Positions 47,611 through 60,017 of a DNA stretch of 64,000 bases are shown in pieces; within the stretch, counting starts at the first letter, position 1; every line of letters starts with the position of its first letter. The stretch spans positions 10,953,501-11,017,500 of the forward strand of contig CANTUQ010000043.1 in assembly GCA_947683425.1 (NCBI GenBank), given 5' to 3'. The notes beneath the pieces were generated by a model. That model searched no databases. It was not told where the DNA came from and saw only the letters and a list, made by a program, of their open reading frames with translations. The DNA is from Excoecaria cochinchinensis. Its lineage: Eukaryota > Streptophyta > Magnoliopsida > Malpighiales > Euphorbiaceae. Both the position numbers and the translations under genes were made by a program.

Positions 47611-48358
47611 AAGGTTCGGGACTTTCCATTTATTCATACCTTGGTTAAGTTTATAATTGAGTTTTGAATTTAGCGTTTCATCCCATTTCTCATTCGATTT
47701 AACGCAATTTAATTAGAGCGCAAATCAATCACATACATAAAAGCGATAAAAAAAATAAGATTAAAATAAGGTAAAAAGAAATATAATAAATTACAACAAA
47801 ACTAGGGGCGGAATACAACCCCCAATATAAAATAAGTGTAAATTATACATAAAACAAGGTATTTATTGAGAGTGAGAACATTGGTCCTTGCATGCATTGT
47901 TAAGGAAAATGATTTTAAAGTGATAATTTATTTAGATAAGAAAACTAGGGCATTGGTCCTATTTCATTAGAAAAAACCAATTTATTTATAAAAATATTTT
48001 TTGTGTGATTTTCAATTAAATGTGCATAAAATAAAGGATTTTATTAATAATTACATGAAAAATAAATTAAGAAGACAAATAAAAGGAAAATATTAAATAA
48101 AATAAAAATAAATCTCCGGATCTCCTCCTTCGCTTGCAAATGGGCTCAAAAAAGGAAGAATGAAGATTAAAACAAAAAAACACAAAATAAATTAATGTTA
48201 GCATCAAATCAAGAAAATTAATTAAACACATAAAACAATAAATGATAGATTAGAATAAATAAAATATGCATTGTGGATGACAAATAAATTAAATGACATA
48301 TTAAAATAAATAGTATTAACATATTAATAAATTATCACAAATAAAAGCACAAAATATG

Positions 48359-48395
<37 letters not shown>

Positions 48396-49237
48396 ATAAA
48401 AGAAAATGAATAATCAAATAAACTAAAAATAACAAAGAAAAATGTCAAAAAGAATCAAATCTATATCTAAAATAACATAAAATAAATAAATAAACAACAA
48501 ATATAAAAAATCTACATGATTACTAATTAAATATGAACAAAAATAAATAAAAGGAAAATAAAATTAAGCGATCGAGTCTAGAATGTTTACCCTCAGATTT
48601 TGAATTCGATGGATTAGAGAAGATGATTGATTTCCTTGTTTTGATTCACAAAGTAGAAATAAAAATAATAAAAAATTGGAATTTTATTTCAAAAGAAAAT
48701 TGCTTAAAAAAAATTAATCTTTTAAGAACAAAAAATTGATTTATTTGTCTCAAGTATGTTTATTGATTAAAATTGTAAAAAAAATGGAAGAAGAGAAATT
48801 TAATTCCTAAGAACAAAGAATTTTTTTCTTTATTTTAAGAAATTATAATTGATAATAAAAAAAAAAAACCAATCTTAAGAACAAAGAATGATTTTCTTTA
48901 TCTCAAGAAAAATTCTTGATTAAAAATAGGATTTTTAACCTTAAGAATTTTTATTTAGAGAAGAAAAAAATGAAAAAAGTGTAGAGAGAATTCTTGGAGA
49001 AGAAGAAGAAAAGAAAAATGAAGATTTTTGATGCAAAATGAATTCCCCCTATTTCTTCCCCAAATTTTCTATATAAATGAATAAAAATGGAAAAAATAAT
49101 TAATTAGGGAAGAAAATAGGATTTTTAATGAAATTCCCTTAATTTGGGTGTAAAAAAGGAAAAAAACATTAAAATCTCGAAATAATGGTGAAAAAGTCAA
49201 AAAATTGAAGAAAAAAGGAGTGTGCAGTGGGACTGGA

Positions 49238-49333
49238 CCGACCGACGCCCGTTGACGCACGCGTTGGCGCTCTGAGTGCCGCGCGGCGCCCTGCACGAGG
49301 CGCTACGCAGCGTGCAGGCGCTGCCGCACCGAC
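49238..49333. other. GC island in LTR H1
   Basis: It is about 95 bp of CpG-dense sequence (ACCGACGCCCG, GCCGCGCGGCGCC, GCGCTACGCAGCG) in very AT-rich DNA. Counterparts are at 56110-56195 and 58985-59105. It probably lies near the LTR promoter or leader. Confidence 0.75.
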
Positions 49334-49562
49334 ACTCGAATTTTTTTTTTTAAATCTAACTAAAAATACTAAAATTTTCAAACTTCATTTTTTAAAACTA
49401 ATTTTTAAAATATTTTTTTTAAATATTTTTATTATTTTTTATTTTTTATTCTAAAATACAAATTTTTCAAGTAAATCATCACTTTCATCAATTTGCCCGT
49501 GAGGGCAATTTATCATTATTGGGTAACTCCGATCTAGGCTGACTCAAGACCCGGTGTCTACG

Positions 49563-50018
49563 CAAGTCAAATTATCTGGGTTTGTCCAATACATAATGCT
49601 CCATACAGCAAGTATAGTATTATAGTTCATACCACCTAGGGGAAGTATCTATTGCCATTACATGAGCTTTGGTCAAAAGTGATATTTTAGGTCTACCCAA
49701 ACTTGGTCCCTGCCGATAGGTCTAACTCATCACGAGCATAACGACCGGTTGGGTCTCCATTTAATATACCATGATGGTACGAGGCTCGGGCTGGTGACTA
49801 TCCTTAACACTTCCCTACATTGAGTGAACGTAGGGTCATGCTTCGGGAACGCATCGGGGTTAAAAGAGGGACCAAACTAGTATAGATCTAAGGCTCTAAT
49901 GAGATGCAATGCAAATTTCGAAAAGGAATAAAATTTTTAAATTAAAGCCCAATTATAAGTTTTAATTAAGGTACTTTCGAAGCGAAGTCTCGATTATTGT
50001 CCCCACCGGAGTCGCCAC
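49563..50018 (-). other. Element H: leader copy between LTR 1 and LTR 2
   Basis: This 456-bp copy of the leader has a primer site at 49999-50017 and no gag. It runs straight into LTR 1 at 49562. It is the same length as the copy at 56427-56882. Confidence 0.85.
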
Positions 50019-53000
50019 TATCACGCGCGCCGAACCCCCTAGTGCCCCAAACCGCTCGCTTTTAGGGCTTTTGAAAGAGGCTCATTAAAACTTGTAAGAA
50101 AGTACAAGTACGTCCATTTTGGGCAATAAGGAGGTTTCTTGGAGTTACCACCCAATAAAATATTGGGAAAGGTCGTCTAGCCTCAGTAAGCCTAAGATAG
50201 CGCTGCTATGTCCATTTTGGGCAAGTCGGGGGTGTCTTGGAGGCCCTACCCTAATAGAACATTAGGATGGCCCTCTCGCATCGCGGAGCCTAGGATTTAT
50301 GCTGCTATGTCCATTTTTGGCAAGCCAAAGGGGTCTTGGAGGCCCCATCCTAATAGGACATTAGGATGGCTCTCTCGCTTCATGGAGCCTAGGACTATGC
50401 AAGTTGGGCCTTTTTCGGGATACAAGACGTGTCTTGGAGGCCCCACCCCAATAGAACATTGAGGTGGCCCTCTCACCTCACGGAACCCAATGACGAGAGA
50501 AGGTTCGGGACTTCCCATTTATTCATACCTTGGTTAAGTTTATAATTGAGTTTTGAATTTAACATTTCATCCCATTTCTCATTCAATTTAATGCAATTTA
50601 ATTAGTGCGCAGATCAATCACATACATAAAAGCGATAAAAAAAAACAAGATTAAAATAAGGTAAAAAGAAATACAATAAATTACAACAAAACTAGGGGCG
50701 GAATACAATGCCCAATATAAAATAAATGTAAATCATACATAAAACGGGATATTTATTGATAGTGAGAACATTGGTCCTTACATGTACAGTTAAAGAAAAT
50801 GATTTTAAAGTGACAATTTATTTGGATAAGAAAACTAGGACAAAAACCAATTTATTTATAAAAATATTTTTTGTGTGATTTTCAATTAAACGTGCATAAA
50901 ATAAAGGATTTTATTAATAATTGCATGAAAAATAAATTAAGAAGACAAATAAAGGGAAAATATTAAATACAATAAAAATAAATGTCTGAATCTCCTCCTT
51001 CGCTTGCAAATGTGCTCAAATAAGGAAGAAAAAAGATTAAAACAAAAAAACACAAAATAAATTAATGTTAGTATCAAATCAAGAAAATTAATTAAACGCA
51101 TAAAACAATAAATGATAGATTAGAATAAATAAAATATGCATTGTAGATGACAAATAAATTAAATGACATATTAAAATAAATAGTATTAACATATTAATAA
51201 ATTATCACAAATAAAAACACAAAATATAATAATTGTAACAACCCAAAATGGCCCTAGTCAGAATTTGCATGCGAAGTCGGGAACGGAAGGGTATTTCGGT
51301 AATTTGTGCATGAGAAAGTTTGGTTAATGAGGACTAAAGTGTAAAAATAATTAATTAATGAGATGTTAAGTGAGTGGATAAGATTGTGACACTTGGGTTT
51401 GTAGGATGATGACAAGTGGTTTATAAGGAATTGTTAGAGTGTACTTGAAGTGTATGGAAGTAGGATGTAAGTGGGTTTTAAGGAATGATTGGGTGTGAGA
51501 GAGGTTTGGTGCCTTAAGATATTTAAGTGAGAGATCTTTAGTGTGTGGATGGTGTATGGTGCATGGGGTGGTAAGTCAAAGGATGGGGTTTAAGGACCTA
51601 TGGTAGAGTGACATGTGTATGGGTTGTTGGGGCAATTAATGTGATTGAGAGAGAGAGAAAGAGAGAATAGAAGGGAAGGGGCAGCTTCCCGTGGAAGCCA
51701 TTTGGAATGCCCTCTTCCTCTTCTCACGTCCTCTCTCTCTTCTACCCTCTCATTCCCATTTTTCTGCTACTTCTCTCTTTGCATGTGGATTTTTCCTCAA
51801 GCTTTAGGCTAAGGTTTGAGTTGTGAAGGATTTTAAGAAGGTAAGTGGTTAGATTTTGGATTATTGTGTTTGAATCTTCTTCTTCTAGTTGCTTTTGATT
51901 TTGGGAATTTAAAGTTTGGATGGGTAATTTGTGTGTTTTGGTATGTGCAAGTTTTGAGTGTCAAGAAGAAGAACAAAGGCAAGGAGAAGGTTCAAGAGTG
52001 AAGATCAACTGGGTTTTTGGTCTGCAAGAGGTTTGGGAGCTTTGATTTCTTCATTTGAGTTTGAGATGTCTTCGCCTAAATTTTCCTTGGATCATGAGTG
52101 TGTGTATTTATGTTTGTTTTTCCAGAAATTGATTGCTTGATATGAGATATGCATGAATTAATTTGGGAAAAATGTGTGTTAGTAATACATGTTATTGATT
52201 GATATAAACGTATATGTGAGTTGGCATTGAAATGCATGAGTTTGAGAAATCCTTTGAATTTGATGTTTGATGGTGATTTTGGCAATTATGTTCCCTTTTT
52301 ATTTGACCTCTGTGCATTGTTTTTGTCATGGGTGTAGCTATAGAGCTCTGAATCGTGTGATTCTTGATCCTTTAGAACCATGATTTCCAATCCTTTAAAT
52401 GTCTCAGAAATAGCCTTGGACAAATTCTCGTTCTAAGACATCGGAAAATTGATTACAAATGTAGTGTCCCTGTTGTGTCGGGTTGTTTGAACAGTGTGGG
52501 TTTTGGAGATCATATCTAGAGTTCTAGATGCCCTTTTGTTCTGAAGTTTGTTGCATGTGAACGGTAACATCCTAGGGAACATTTGTTAAGAAGGAACCTA
52601 AAAATGAGGTTTAGAGGTCGGTTTAGGCAATACGAGTTGGGCACGTTGAGCAGTCTTGTTTGGCTTCAAGGGTGAGCCTCTGTCGCGAGCGCGACAGTGT
52701 CGCGACCGCGCGACAGAAAAATGTGTTTTTAAGCTTTTCTTCTTCATTTTTGACCCTTGGTTGGTTTGGGGCACCTGCCTTTCCTTCCCCTTCTTTAGGT
52801 TGAGTATCTTGGGCACGTTTTGCTTCTGAAGTGCATCCGAACTTCGTCGTTATTGTCTAAACTTAGTCATTTCTTGTTTAGAGTTTGGAGATAGGATTGA
52901 TGTTCGAAAATGGAATTATGGTGTTGTTGATGTTCATAATAGTTTAATTGTTATGGTTTTGATTTAGATGATGCATGAAGCCTTGAATGTGAGCTATTGA

Positions 53001-53231
53001 ACTTAATTGTGTTGAATGACGATTAGTATTGATATTATAGTTTGTGTATATGGATATTGTTAGTGGCATGATTTATTTGGATTTCTTAGTATGGATGTTG
53101 TGTTTATGTTGTCAATGATGTGTGGCTTGCTGGAGATGAGGTAAGAGACCTTTGGTTATATTTCGTGTGTTTGTGGGTGAGTTTGAGGAAGGAAAGATTC
53201 TGCAGAATTCTGTAGATTTTCGGAATCATGA

Positions 53232-53572
53232 CTCTGTCGCGATCGCGACACGATCGCGACACTGTCGCGAGCGCGACAGAGACCGGTGATCCTAATGCTG
53301 TGCCATCGCGAGTACGCGACGCTGTCGCGAGCCCGCGATAGCAATAGCTTGTGTGCTCTCTGTCGCGAGCGCGACAACTGTCGCGATCGCGACAGAGCAC
53401 ATTGTTGGCCTGTGCTATCGCGAGCACGCGACTTATCGCGACCCCGCGATAGCAATACTTACCCTCTGTCGCGATCGCGACAGAGCCGGGCTTTTCTTTC
53501 CTTCCCGCGATCGCGAAGTCCGTCGCGCGCACGCAGCGAAGAGACTATGGTCTCTGTCGCGAGCGCGACAGA
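53232..53572. repeat. Cluster of perfect CpG palindromes in solo LTR I
   Basis: At least six copies of TGTCGCGATCGCGACA, TGTCGCGAGCGCGACA and ATCGCGAGYACGCGA lie within 340 bp. Several are perfect 16-nt palindromes. They are much less decayed than the palindromes of F and J. Confidence 0.9.
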
Positions 53573-54701
53573 TGTGTTGTGCTGAATGAGTTTTCTTGGT
53601 GGTTCCAATGCCTAATTTCCGAACTTGTGATGCCTTTAGGTTTATACTTTGACTATTTTATGAAGTATGTTAATATAATTGGATGTATTATGCATATCTA
53701 TACTTATGACCTCTCTGCAAGATTATTATGTTATGCTTAAGTGTAAATTGTATGATGCATGATTGACTTTATGAACTTATTCATATGTCTCACCTATTGC
53801 TGATTATGCATAATTATACAAATTATGTGACTTGAAATATGAATTGTATTATGCATGACCTGCGAGAGTCAGTCTAGTGGATAGTTAGGCATGCCTAAAA
53901 GAGTCTTCCGCTGCAGCTTCCGTTATCGTTTGGACCCCGATCAGGTCCCCGTTTGGTTCCTCGCGAACCCTTAAATGTATTTGGATCTTGTTTAAGGTCC
54001 TTCCGAAAATTGTTGGTGAATGAAAATTGAAATGGTTTTCGATTTGTACCCGTAAGGTACTTTCCGTAATCGATTGGTACCTGTAATGTACCTTCCGTTC
54101 ACTCGTTATCCACTACGTTGAGTCAGCAGGTGCTTTATTGTTTTGTGTTACTCTGAATAACTATAAGAATGTGACCTCCGAATGGGTATTATAGTGATTT
54201 GAGGAATCAGTTTCTATGTATACGAACGGGACTCTGGGCTTTGGAATGTATGTCGGTATTATGTAAATATGATTCTTATATCTGACACCATTATCTGCAC
54301 TTATTATGTGATTATGTCTTTGGTCTCTTCTATTGGAGGGTATCTGGCATGATATTTTATGTATTAGAGTTGCATATTGGAAGTGTGGTTGTTTGATGTT
54401 GTACCTTGAGTTCCAGTTAGCGTATGCATCTTGTGACATGATAAATGTATGTTTGGATAACTAGTGTTCTCGGCATGATAGTTTTGGGTGTTATTGTATG
54501 ATAATTGTATTGCATGTGAATGGGTCTCAAGTTAATGAGTACCTGGGTATGATGATTGTATGTGATTATGAACCTTTGAATGCATGGCTCTCTTATGCAG
54601 GTTTGTATATCCATCCGTTGAGATTATTTGCTTATGCCATTCGTGTATGTGACTTGTTTTGGCGACCATTGTGAATGGCCGTCCATATTGCTTGTGTGTT
54701 C

Positions 54702-54750
54702 TCCCCACTAAGCGTTTATCGCTTAGCACGGGCTCTTTTCCCGTGCAGGT
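54702..54750 (+). promoter_or_regulatory. Twin stem-loops in solo LTR I
   Basis: CTAAGCGTTTATCGCTTAG is followed by CACGGGCTCTTTTCCCGTG and CAGGT. The second stem has one extra G:C pair compared with G, and both arms carry it. Confidence 0.7.
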
Positions 54751-55153
54751 GGCAGGTTTGGTTCGGTTCGAGTCGTACATCTGCAAGGTCGGCCACATAG
54801 GAGTTAGAAGCATTTTGTTATTTTTGTTAAGCTTCTGTATTTCTGATTCTGTAATTTTGTAGCCTTTTTCTTTAATGTATTTGGTTATGTAAAGGATATT
54901 ATTATAATTAAGTTTTCAGTTATTCGTCAGTTTTATCTTTCGCCTTATGCTTCCGCTGAGTGATTATGTAGGTATGTGAGTTAATGTATGTTCAACTTTT
55001 GTTTCTTTAAAGTTTTAATTTACCCTGTATTTTGGTATGTATGTCTATGTATGAATGTATGGATATTCTGTGTCTGTGTGGTGGCACCTTTACTCTTACG
55101 GCTTCTCACTCCTTATCGGATGGGATCGCCTGAGTACGGGTAAGGGGTGTGAC

Positions 55154-55154
<1 letters not shown>

Positions 55155-55249
<95 letters not shown>
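55155..55249. repeat. (AAT)n microsatellite, about 32 units
   Basis: This uninterrupted run next to solo LTR I is in LTR H2. The matching site in LTR H1 (48359-48394) has about twelve units. Confidence 0.95.
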
Positions 55250-55251
<2 letters not shown>

Positions 55252-56426
55252 ATAAAATAAAATGAATAATCAAATAAACAAAAAATAACAAAGAAAAATG
55301 TCAAAAAGAATCAAATCTATATCTAAAATAACATAAAATAAATAAATAAACAATAAATATAAAAAATCTACATGATTACTAATTAAATATGAACAAAAAT
55401 AAATAAAAGGAAAATAAAATTAAGCGATCGAGTCTAGAATGTTTACCCTCAGATTTTGGACTCGATGGATTAGAGAAGATGATTGATTTCCTTGTTTTGA
55501 TTCACAAAGTAGAAATAAAAATAATAAAAAATTGGAATTTTATTCCAAAAGAAATTTGCTTAAAAAAATTAATCTTTCAAGAATAAATAATTGATTTATT
55601 TGTCTCAAGTATGTTTATTGATTAAAATTGTAAAAAAAAATGGAAGAAAAGAAATTTAATTCCTAAAAACAAAGAATTATTTTCTTTATTTTAAGAAATT
55701 ATAATTGATAAAAAAAAAACAAATCTCAAGAACAAAGAATGATTTTCTTTATTTCAAGAAAAATTCATGATTAAAAATTTGATTTTTAACCTTAAGAATT
55801 TTTATTTGGAGAAGAAAAAAATGAAAAAAGTGTAGAGAGAATTCTTGGAGAAGAAGAAGAAAAGAAAAATGAAGATTTTTGATGCAAAGTGAATTCCCCC
55901 TATTTCTTTCCCAATTTTTCTATATAAATGAATAAAAATGGAAAAAATAATTAATTAAGGGAGAAAATAGGATTTTTAATGAAATTCCCTTAATTTGGGT
56001 GTAAAAAAGGAAAAACAAAATTTAAAATCCCGAAATAATGGTGAAAAAAGTCAAAATATTGAAGAAAAAACGGAAATCGGGTGAAAAAACGAGTTTGCGA
56101 TGGGACTAGGCCGACCGACGGCCGTCGGCGCGCATGCTAGCGCTCGGAGTGCCGCGCGGGGCGCTACGCAGCGTGCAAGCGCTGCCGCGCTGACACTCAA
56201 ATATTTTTTTTAAATCTAACTAAAAAATACTAAAATTTTTAAACTTTATTTTTTAAAACTAATTTTTAAAATATATTTTTTTTAAAATATTTTTATTATT
56301 TTTTATTTTTTATTCTAAAATACAAATTTAACAAGAAAATCATCACTTTCATCATTTTGCCCATGAGGGCAATTTATTATCATTGGGTAACTCCGATCTA
56401 CGCTGACTCAGGACCCGGTGTCTACA

Positions 56427-56882
56427 CCAGTCAAATTATCTGGGTTTGTCCAATACATAATGGTCCATACAACAAGCATAGTATTATAGTTCATACCAAC
56501 TAGGGGAAGTATCTATTGCCGTTACATGAACTTTGGTCAAAAGTGATGTTTTAGGTCTACCCAAACATGGTCCCCGCCGATAGGTCTAACTCATCACGAG
56601 CATAATGAACGGTTGAGTCTCCATTTAATATACCATGATGGTACGAGGTTTGGGCTGGTGATTATTCTTAACACTTCCCTACATTGAGTGAACGTAGGGT
56701 CGTGCTTCGAGAATGCACCGAGGTTAAAAGAGGGATCAAACTAGCATAGATCTAAGACTCTAATGAGATGCAATGCAAATTTCAAAAAGGAATGAAATTT
56801 TTACATTAAAGCCCAATTATAAGTTTTAACTAAGGCACTTTCGAAGCGATGTCTCGAGTATTGTCCCCAGCAGAGTTGCCAC
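56427..56882 (-). other. Element H: leader copy between LTR 2 and LTR 3
   Basis: This is a 456-bp leader with its primer site at 56863-56881, joined directly to the start of LTR 2. It has no gag. It shares its junction with the leader at 49563-50018. Confidence 0.85.
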
Positions 56883-59324
56883 TGTGATGCGCACCGAACC
56901 CCTTGGTGCCCCGAACCGCCCGCTTTTAGGGCTTTCGAAAGAGGCTCATTAAAACTTGTAAGAAATTACAAGTGCGTCCATTTTGGGCAATAAGGAGGTT
57001 TCTTGGAGTCGCCACCCAATAAAATATTGGGAAATATCGTCTAGCCTCAGTAAGCCTAAGACAGCGCTGCTATGTCCATTTTGGGCAAGTCGGGGGTGTC
57101 TTGGAGGCCCTACCCTAATAGAACATTAGGATGGCCCTCTCGCATCGCAAAGCCTAGGATTTATGCTGCTATGTCCATTTTTGGCAAGCCAGAGGGGTCT
57201 TGGAGGCCCCATCCTAATAGGACATTAGGATGGCTCTCTCGCTTCGTGGAGCCTAGGACTATGCAAGTTGGGCCTTTTTCGGGACACAAGACGTGTCTTG
57301 GAGGCCCCACCCCAATAGAACATTGAGGTGGCCCTCTCACCTCGCGGAGCCCAATGACGAGAGGAGGTTCGAGACTTCCCATTTATTCATACCTTGGTTA
57401 AGTTTATAATTGAGTTTTGAATTTAGCATTACATCCCATTTCTCATTCAATTCAATGCAATTTAATTAAAGCGCGTGGTTGGTCATTCAAGGAAAGCGAT
57501 AAATAAAAGCATAATTAAAATGAAGCGTATGAAAATAAATTACAACAAAACTAGGGGCGGAATACAACCCCCATTATAAATAAAATACAAATCATACATA
57601 AAGCGGGTTATTAATTAAGGATGAGGACATTGGTCCTCGCATGCATACTTTAAAAAAGGATGTTAAAGGTGATGGTTTATTTAGGTATGAAAAAACTAGG
57701 ACATTGGTCCCATTTTTATTTAGAAGAAAAACCAAATTAATTAATATAAATATTTTTGTGATTTTCTTTTTAAACGTGCATAAATAATTTTATTAAAGAT
57801 TACATAGTAAAATAAATGAACAATCCGAATAAGGAAAACAATACAAACAATCAAAAATTAAGGAAAAGACCACGCCAAATGAGCCTCCTGGATCTCCCCG
57901 TGTGCTAGCGGAAATGCCCAAGCAAAGAAAATAAGTTTTGAAATAAAAATAAATACGAATAAAATAATGTTAGTAATTAAATCAATAAGATCAATTAAAC
58001 GCATAAAATAATAAATAACAAGTTAAAATAAATAAAATGAGATGACATCAAAAGAATGATAAATGAATTAAAATGTTAATCAATCAAAATAAATTAAAAA
58101 ATGCATTATGAATGACAAAAGAATTAAATGATGTGATTGCAATAAATAAAACATGTTAATGAATTAATACATAAAAATATGAAAATGATAATAATAATAA
58201 CAATAATAATGAAAAAGAATGATAATAATAATAATAATAATAACAATAACCATATTAATAATGATAATAATAACAATATTATATAAACATATTAAATAAA
58301 ATAAATATACAAACAATAAAATAAATAAAAATAATAAAATATTTACATGTTAATCAATTAAATATGAAGAAAAATAAATAAAAGAAAATAAAAAAAAAGG
58401 ATCAAACCCAGAATGTTTACCCTCAGAGTTCAGATTCGATGAAAGTAAAAATGATAATTGATTTCCTTGTTTTTGATTTGCAAGATTAGAGTTGAATATG
58501 ATAAAAATTGAAATTTTATTCCAAGAAATAAATATGCTCGAAAAATATGATGAAAACTAAAAAAACAAGTCAAAAAATGAATTTTCAGAGCAAACAATTA
58601 TTTTATTTGTTCAAAATTAATTTTCATCAACAAAATTCCATCCAAAATTCTTAGAAGGAATTCTCTTCAACAAAAGAAGAAGAAGAACTGAAATTTTTAT
58701 TTTTTTTGAGGGGAAAACCGAGAGAAAATTGTTGATGAAGAAGAAGATAAACTTTAGAAAACCCTAAGGAATGAATTCCCCCCTTTTTCTCTTTCCATCT
58801 TTTTCTTTTTATATCAAAAGAAAAATGAAAACCTAACTAAATAATAAAAAAAACTTAATTAAATCAGATATTACTAATTTTAAATTTTAAAAATGGAAAA
58901 AATCATTAAAATTCCTAAAAAATGGGATAGAAAATCAAATTTGGGTGAAAAAATCGGAAAAACTTATATTTGGGCGAAATTGGCATTTTTTGGCGAAATA
59001 GGGGCGACCGACGCCCGTCGGTTGTGTGCGACGGGCATCGGTCGCGCGCGCTGGGCGCGGATGCGCGTTGCGTGGGGCGCCGCGTAGCGCGCGCTGCCGC
59101 GCCAACACTCGCGAAAATAATTTTTTTTTAAATTTAACTAAAAATACTAAAATTTCTAAATCCCATTTTTAAAATTTGATTCTTAAATATTTTTTTATTA
59201 TGTTTTATTTTAAAATACAAATTTGACAATGAAATCATTATTTTTAACCTTTTTGCCTGTAAGTGGGCATTTTATCATCATTAGGTAACTCCGATTTGGG
59301 CTGTCTCAGGATCCGGTGTGTACC
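56883..59324 (-). repeat. Element H: LTR 3 (outermost)
   Basis: It is 2442 bp. The minus-strand start is worn (GGTACACACCGG) and the end is GCGCATCACA. Up to about 57465 it is nearly identical to LTR 2. Beyond that it diverges clearly (different spacing, AAT/AAC runs at 58185-58275, a longer GC island at 58985-59105), as if the two parts had different histories. Confidence 0.82.
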
Positions 59325-59576
59325 ATTCCACGGTTTCTTTATAACAATTATGCATCGGATATAACATAACAATATTGCGAATGCCATTATCTTTGATGGC
59401 CTATAGACAAATTTGGAAAATGAAACCTGAGCATAACAAAAGTTGAAGATCTTAAAATAAATGGAAAAAAGAGGAACTAATAATAATATGAACAACAAGA
59501 AGTTCAATTAGAGAGTGATAACCATTATCCAATCACACAGTAAACTCAAAATTTGCACAAAATCACAAGACATATG

Positions 59577-59650
<74 letters not shown>

Positions 59651-60017
59651 GGATGTTAAAGGAACAACATAATTTCTTACCCCATTCATAGATAAATAAA
59701 AGGCCTAACATTAATGTCCGGAAGTGCCCTAATAAACCATATTGAAATGCGCATAATGTAGCAAAAATTTCAACAAGATTCCATAAGTTCAATATCAATA
59801 TGAATTTCATGTGCTCGAAGCACCTGTAATTATTACAAAACAATATTGTTTTTTCTTGCTCTATTGTTGTCCTGGCCCCCAAAAATCATATTTTCATTTT
59901 CAAAAAAACATTAGACATACCTAATTCCCGCATTAACCTCAACAATATTAATTTCATTATATAATCAACAAATAAAGCATCTGGCAATATCAATAACAGA
60001 CCAATAATGACACACAT
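59325..60017. other. Unassigned AT-rich sequence with (TA)n
   Basis: No coding sequence or element end is recognised. A (TA)n run of about 28 units is at 59592-59648. It may be the inner part of the CACTA element whose end is at 63251, since solo LTR J with its duplication CACAT interrupts one continuous host sequence. Confidence 0.5.

Larger units (their letters stand above)
47159..49562 (-). repeat. Element H: LTR 1 (next to gag)
   Basis: It is 2404 bp. The minus-strand start is worn (CGTAGACACC for TGTAGACACC) and the end reads GCGCGCATCCTA. It contains a tandem block of about 90-bp units (47250-47610), an (AAT)n run (48359-48394), a TATATAA-type sequence (about 49068-49076), and a GC island (49238-49333). 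Confidence 0.82.
51234..55154 (+). mobile_element. Element I: solo LTR, Tekay-type, 3.9 kb
   Basis: It has TGTAACAACCC and GGGGTGTGACA ends and the perfect duplication ATAAT (51229-51233 and 55155-55159), with no internal coding region. It sits at the edge of an AAT microsatellite. Modules in order: GGTAAGT (51840-51846), purine block reading KGKEK (51973-51993), AGGTTTGGGA (52029-52038), GTCGCGA palindromes (52681-52716 and 53232-53572), TTAGGCATGCCTAA (about 53886-53899), GATCAGGTCC (about 53939), twin stem-loops (54702-54750). A solo LTR arises by recombination between the two LTRs of one element. Confidence 0.9.
50019..56426 (-). repeat. Element H: LTR 2, split by solo LTR I
   Basis: It is about 2.48 kb after setting aside 51234-55154. 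The minus-strand start TGTAGACACCGGGTC is intact at 56426. It holds the tandem 90-bp units (50100-50490) and a GC island (56110-56195). Outside the insertion it is very close to LTR 1, much closer than LTR 3 is in the 57470-58900 part. Confidence 0.85.
45249..59324 (-). mobile_element. Element H: Tat/Ogre-like remnant with three LTRs in tandem
   Basis: On the minus strand the order is LTR (59324-56883), leader (56882-56427), LTR (56426-50019, split by I), leader (50018-49563), LTR (49562-47159), leader (47158-46232), gag (46231-45249). Both short leaders are exactly 456 bp and join the next LTR at the same place. This is not the normal LTR-body-LTR plan. Confidence 0.85.

Noticed and set aside
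47402..47656. Repetitive open frames here and at 50208-50518 and 57072-57382
   Set aside because: They translate the 90-bp tandem units of the H LTRs on both strands and have no independent support.
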